NCBI GenBank assembly: GCA_007134175.1
Contig: SLLF01000322.1
Coordinates: 1-6,496, forward strand
Direction: 5' to 3'
DNA from: Kiritimatiellia bacterium
GTDB taxonomy: Bacteria; Verrucomicrobiota; Kiritimatiellia; SLAD01
DNA: 6,496 bases
In this document: piece after piece, positions 6,249 to 6,496 of the stretch
How the letters are laid out: each line of letters opens with the position of its first letter
How positions within the stretch are numbered: the first letter of the stretch is position 1
Position numbers and translations under genes: made by a program
Notes under the pieces: model-generated
Seen by the model: only the letters and a program-made list of their open reading frames with translations
Database searches by the model: none
What the model was told of the DNA's origin: nothing

Positions 6249-6269
6249 CTGCCGTTAACTCCGTTAACC
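6242..6269. repeat. Three tandem CCGTTAACY repeats
   Basis: CCGTTAACT, CCGTTAACT and CCGTTAACC occur at 6242-6250, 6252-6260 and 6261-6269, with starts 10 and 9 bp apart. Each carries the palindromic hexamer GTTAAC. The stop codon TAA (6246-6248) of the transposase fragment is part of the first copy. The near-helical spacing would place three sites on one face of the DNA, as in operators or iterons. It could instead be a small tandem duplication at the end of the mobile element. Confidence 0.6.
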
Positions 6270-6356
6270 TTTCCTGCCGCGATAAGATGAATTGCTGTAG
6301 TTGCGAAACTGTGGCAGTATATCCATATGAATAGGCTGGTTACAGAGAAACATCAT

Positions 6357-6496
6357 ATGGCGGAGCGACGGAATGCGGACCTTGTTCCCGGCACTCCTTC
6401 CAGTCGCATCGCTATGGTGTGGCCCCTTACCCGAGAAGTTGCATCCCTCAGCAAGCGCCACAATGTTGAACGAAGATTACAGAGAGATGTTGCAGA
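6357..6496 (+). CDS. Partial conserved small protein, cut by the window edge
   Basis: An open frame begins at ATG 6357 and is still open at the last base (46 complete codons). It begins MAERRNADLVPGTPSSRIAM and continues VWPLTREVASLSKRHNVERR, then LQRDVA. The second half looks helical and amphipathic. I have an impression of similar short proteins (NADLVPGTP... VWPLTREVASLSKRHD... RRLQRHV) in PVC-type genomes, sometimes beside nucleotidyltransferase-like genes, but I cannot confirm this. An upstream in-frame ATG at 6327 is possible (frame open from 6291); 6357 has a weak AGAGA at 6344-6348, 8 nt away. It is on the same strand as the transposase fragment, about 108 bp downstream. Function unknown; a small antitoxin-like partner is one guess. 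Confidence 0.55.
   Translation, partial: MAERRNADLVPGTPSSRIAMVWPLTREVASLSKRHNVERRLQRDVA

Noticed and set aside
6292..6320. Possible promoter TTGCTG-17-CAGTAT before the edge gene
   Set aside because: The spacing fits but the -10 match is poor; several other registers are equally weak.
6324..6359. Two CATATG hexamers 30 bp apart around the two possible starts of the edge gene
   Set aside because: Two hexamers at this distance are compatible with chance and no further symmetry extends from them.
1..6496. CRISPR array, tRNA or rRNA genes, riboswitch
   Set aside because: No regularly spaced long repeats, cloverleaf-like tRNA sequence, rRNA signature or known aptamer pattern was seen in the gaps.

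Overview
The window is about 6.5 kb of GC-rich bacterial DNA with two plus-strand housekeeping or metabolic genes on the left, one minus-strand envelope gene in the middle, and an accessory segment on the right. The gene style suggests a member of the PVC group, perhaps Kiritimatiellota or another Verrucomicrobiota-like lineage. The grounds are a REP-type transposase fragment with a DnaA-like C-terminus, short TTCCAA/TTGGAA palindromes, and a divergent PpiD-like protein. This placement rests on general impression and could not be tested here.

Layout. Positions 15-2312 (+) hold a 765-residue protein without a signal peptide. It looks like an alpha-helical toroid followed by a beta-sandwich, the plan of polysaccharide lyases, but I cannot name its family. 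Positions 2313-2459 are a gap with two small hairpins. Positions 2460-3701 (+) encode the bifunctional coenzyme A enzyme CoaBC, with both active sites recognisable. Its tail overlaps by 8 bp the tail of a convergent gene at 3694-5403 (-). That gene encodes a membrane-anchored PpiD/SurA-type chaperone in which the parvulin isomerase domain appears to be missing. A good sigma70-like promoter for it lies at 5442-5470.

The gap 5471-5789 is dense in inverted repeats, including two related 15-bp palindromes 32 bp apart. It leads into an open frame (5826-6248, possibly from 5790, +) that is the C-terminal DNA-binding part of a REP-associated tyrosine transposase with no catalytic N-terminus. Its stop codon lies in the first of three CCGTTAAC repeats. 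At the right edge a reading frame beginning at 6357 runs off the window. It resembles small conserved proteins I associate loosely with nucleotidyltransferase or toxin-antitoxin-like pairs.

The four main genes do not form one pathway. CoaBC makes 4'-phosphopantetheine for CoA, the PpiD-like protein assists folding of exported proteins at the inner membrane, and the first gene is probably a carbohydrate-active enzyme. The most interesting part is the right third, where REP-like palindromes sit beside a transposase fragment reduced to its DNA-binding module. The parvulin-less PpiD comes next.
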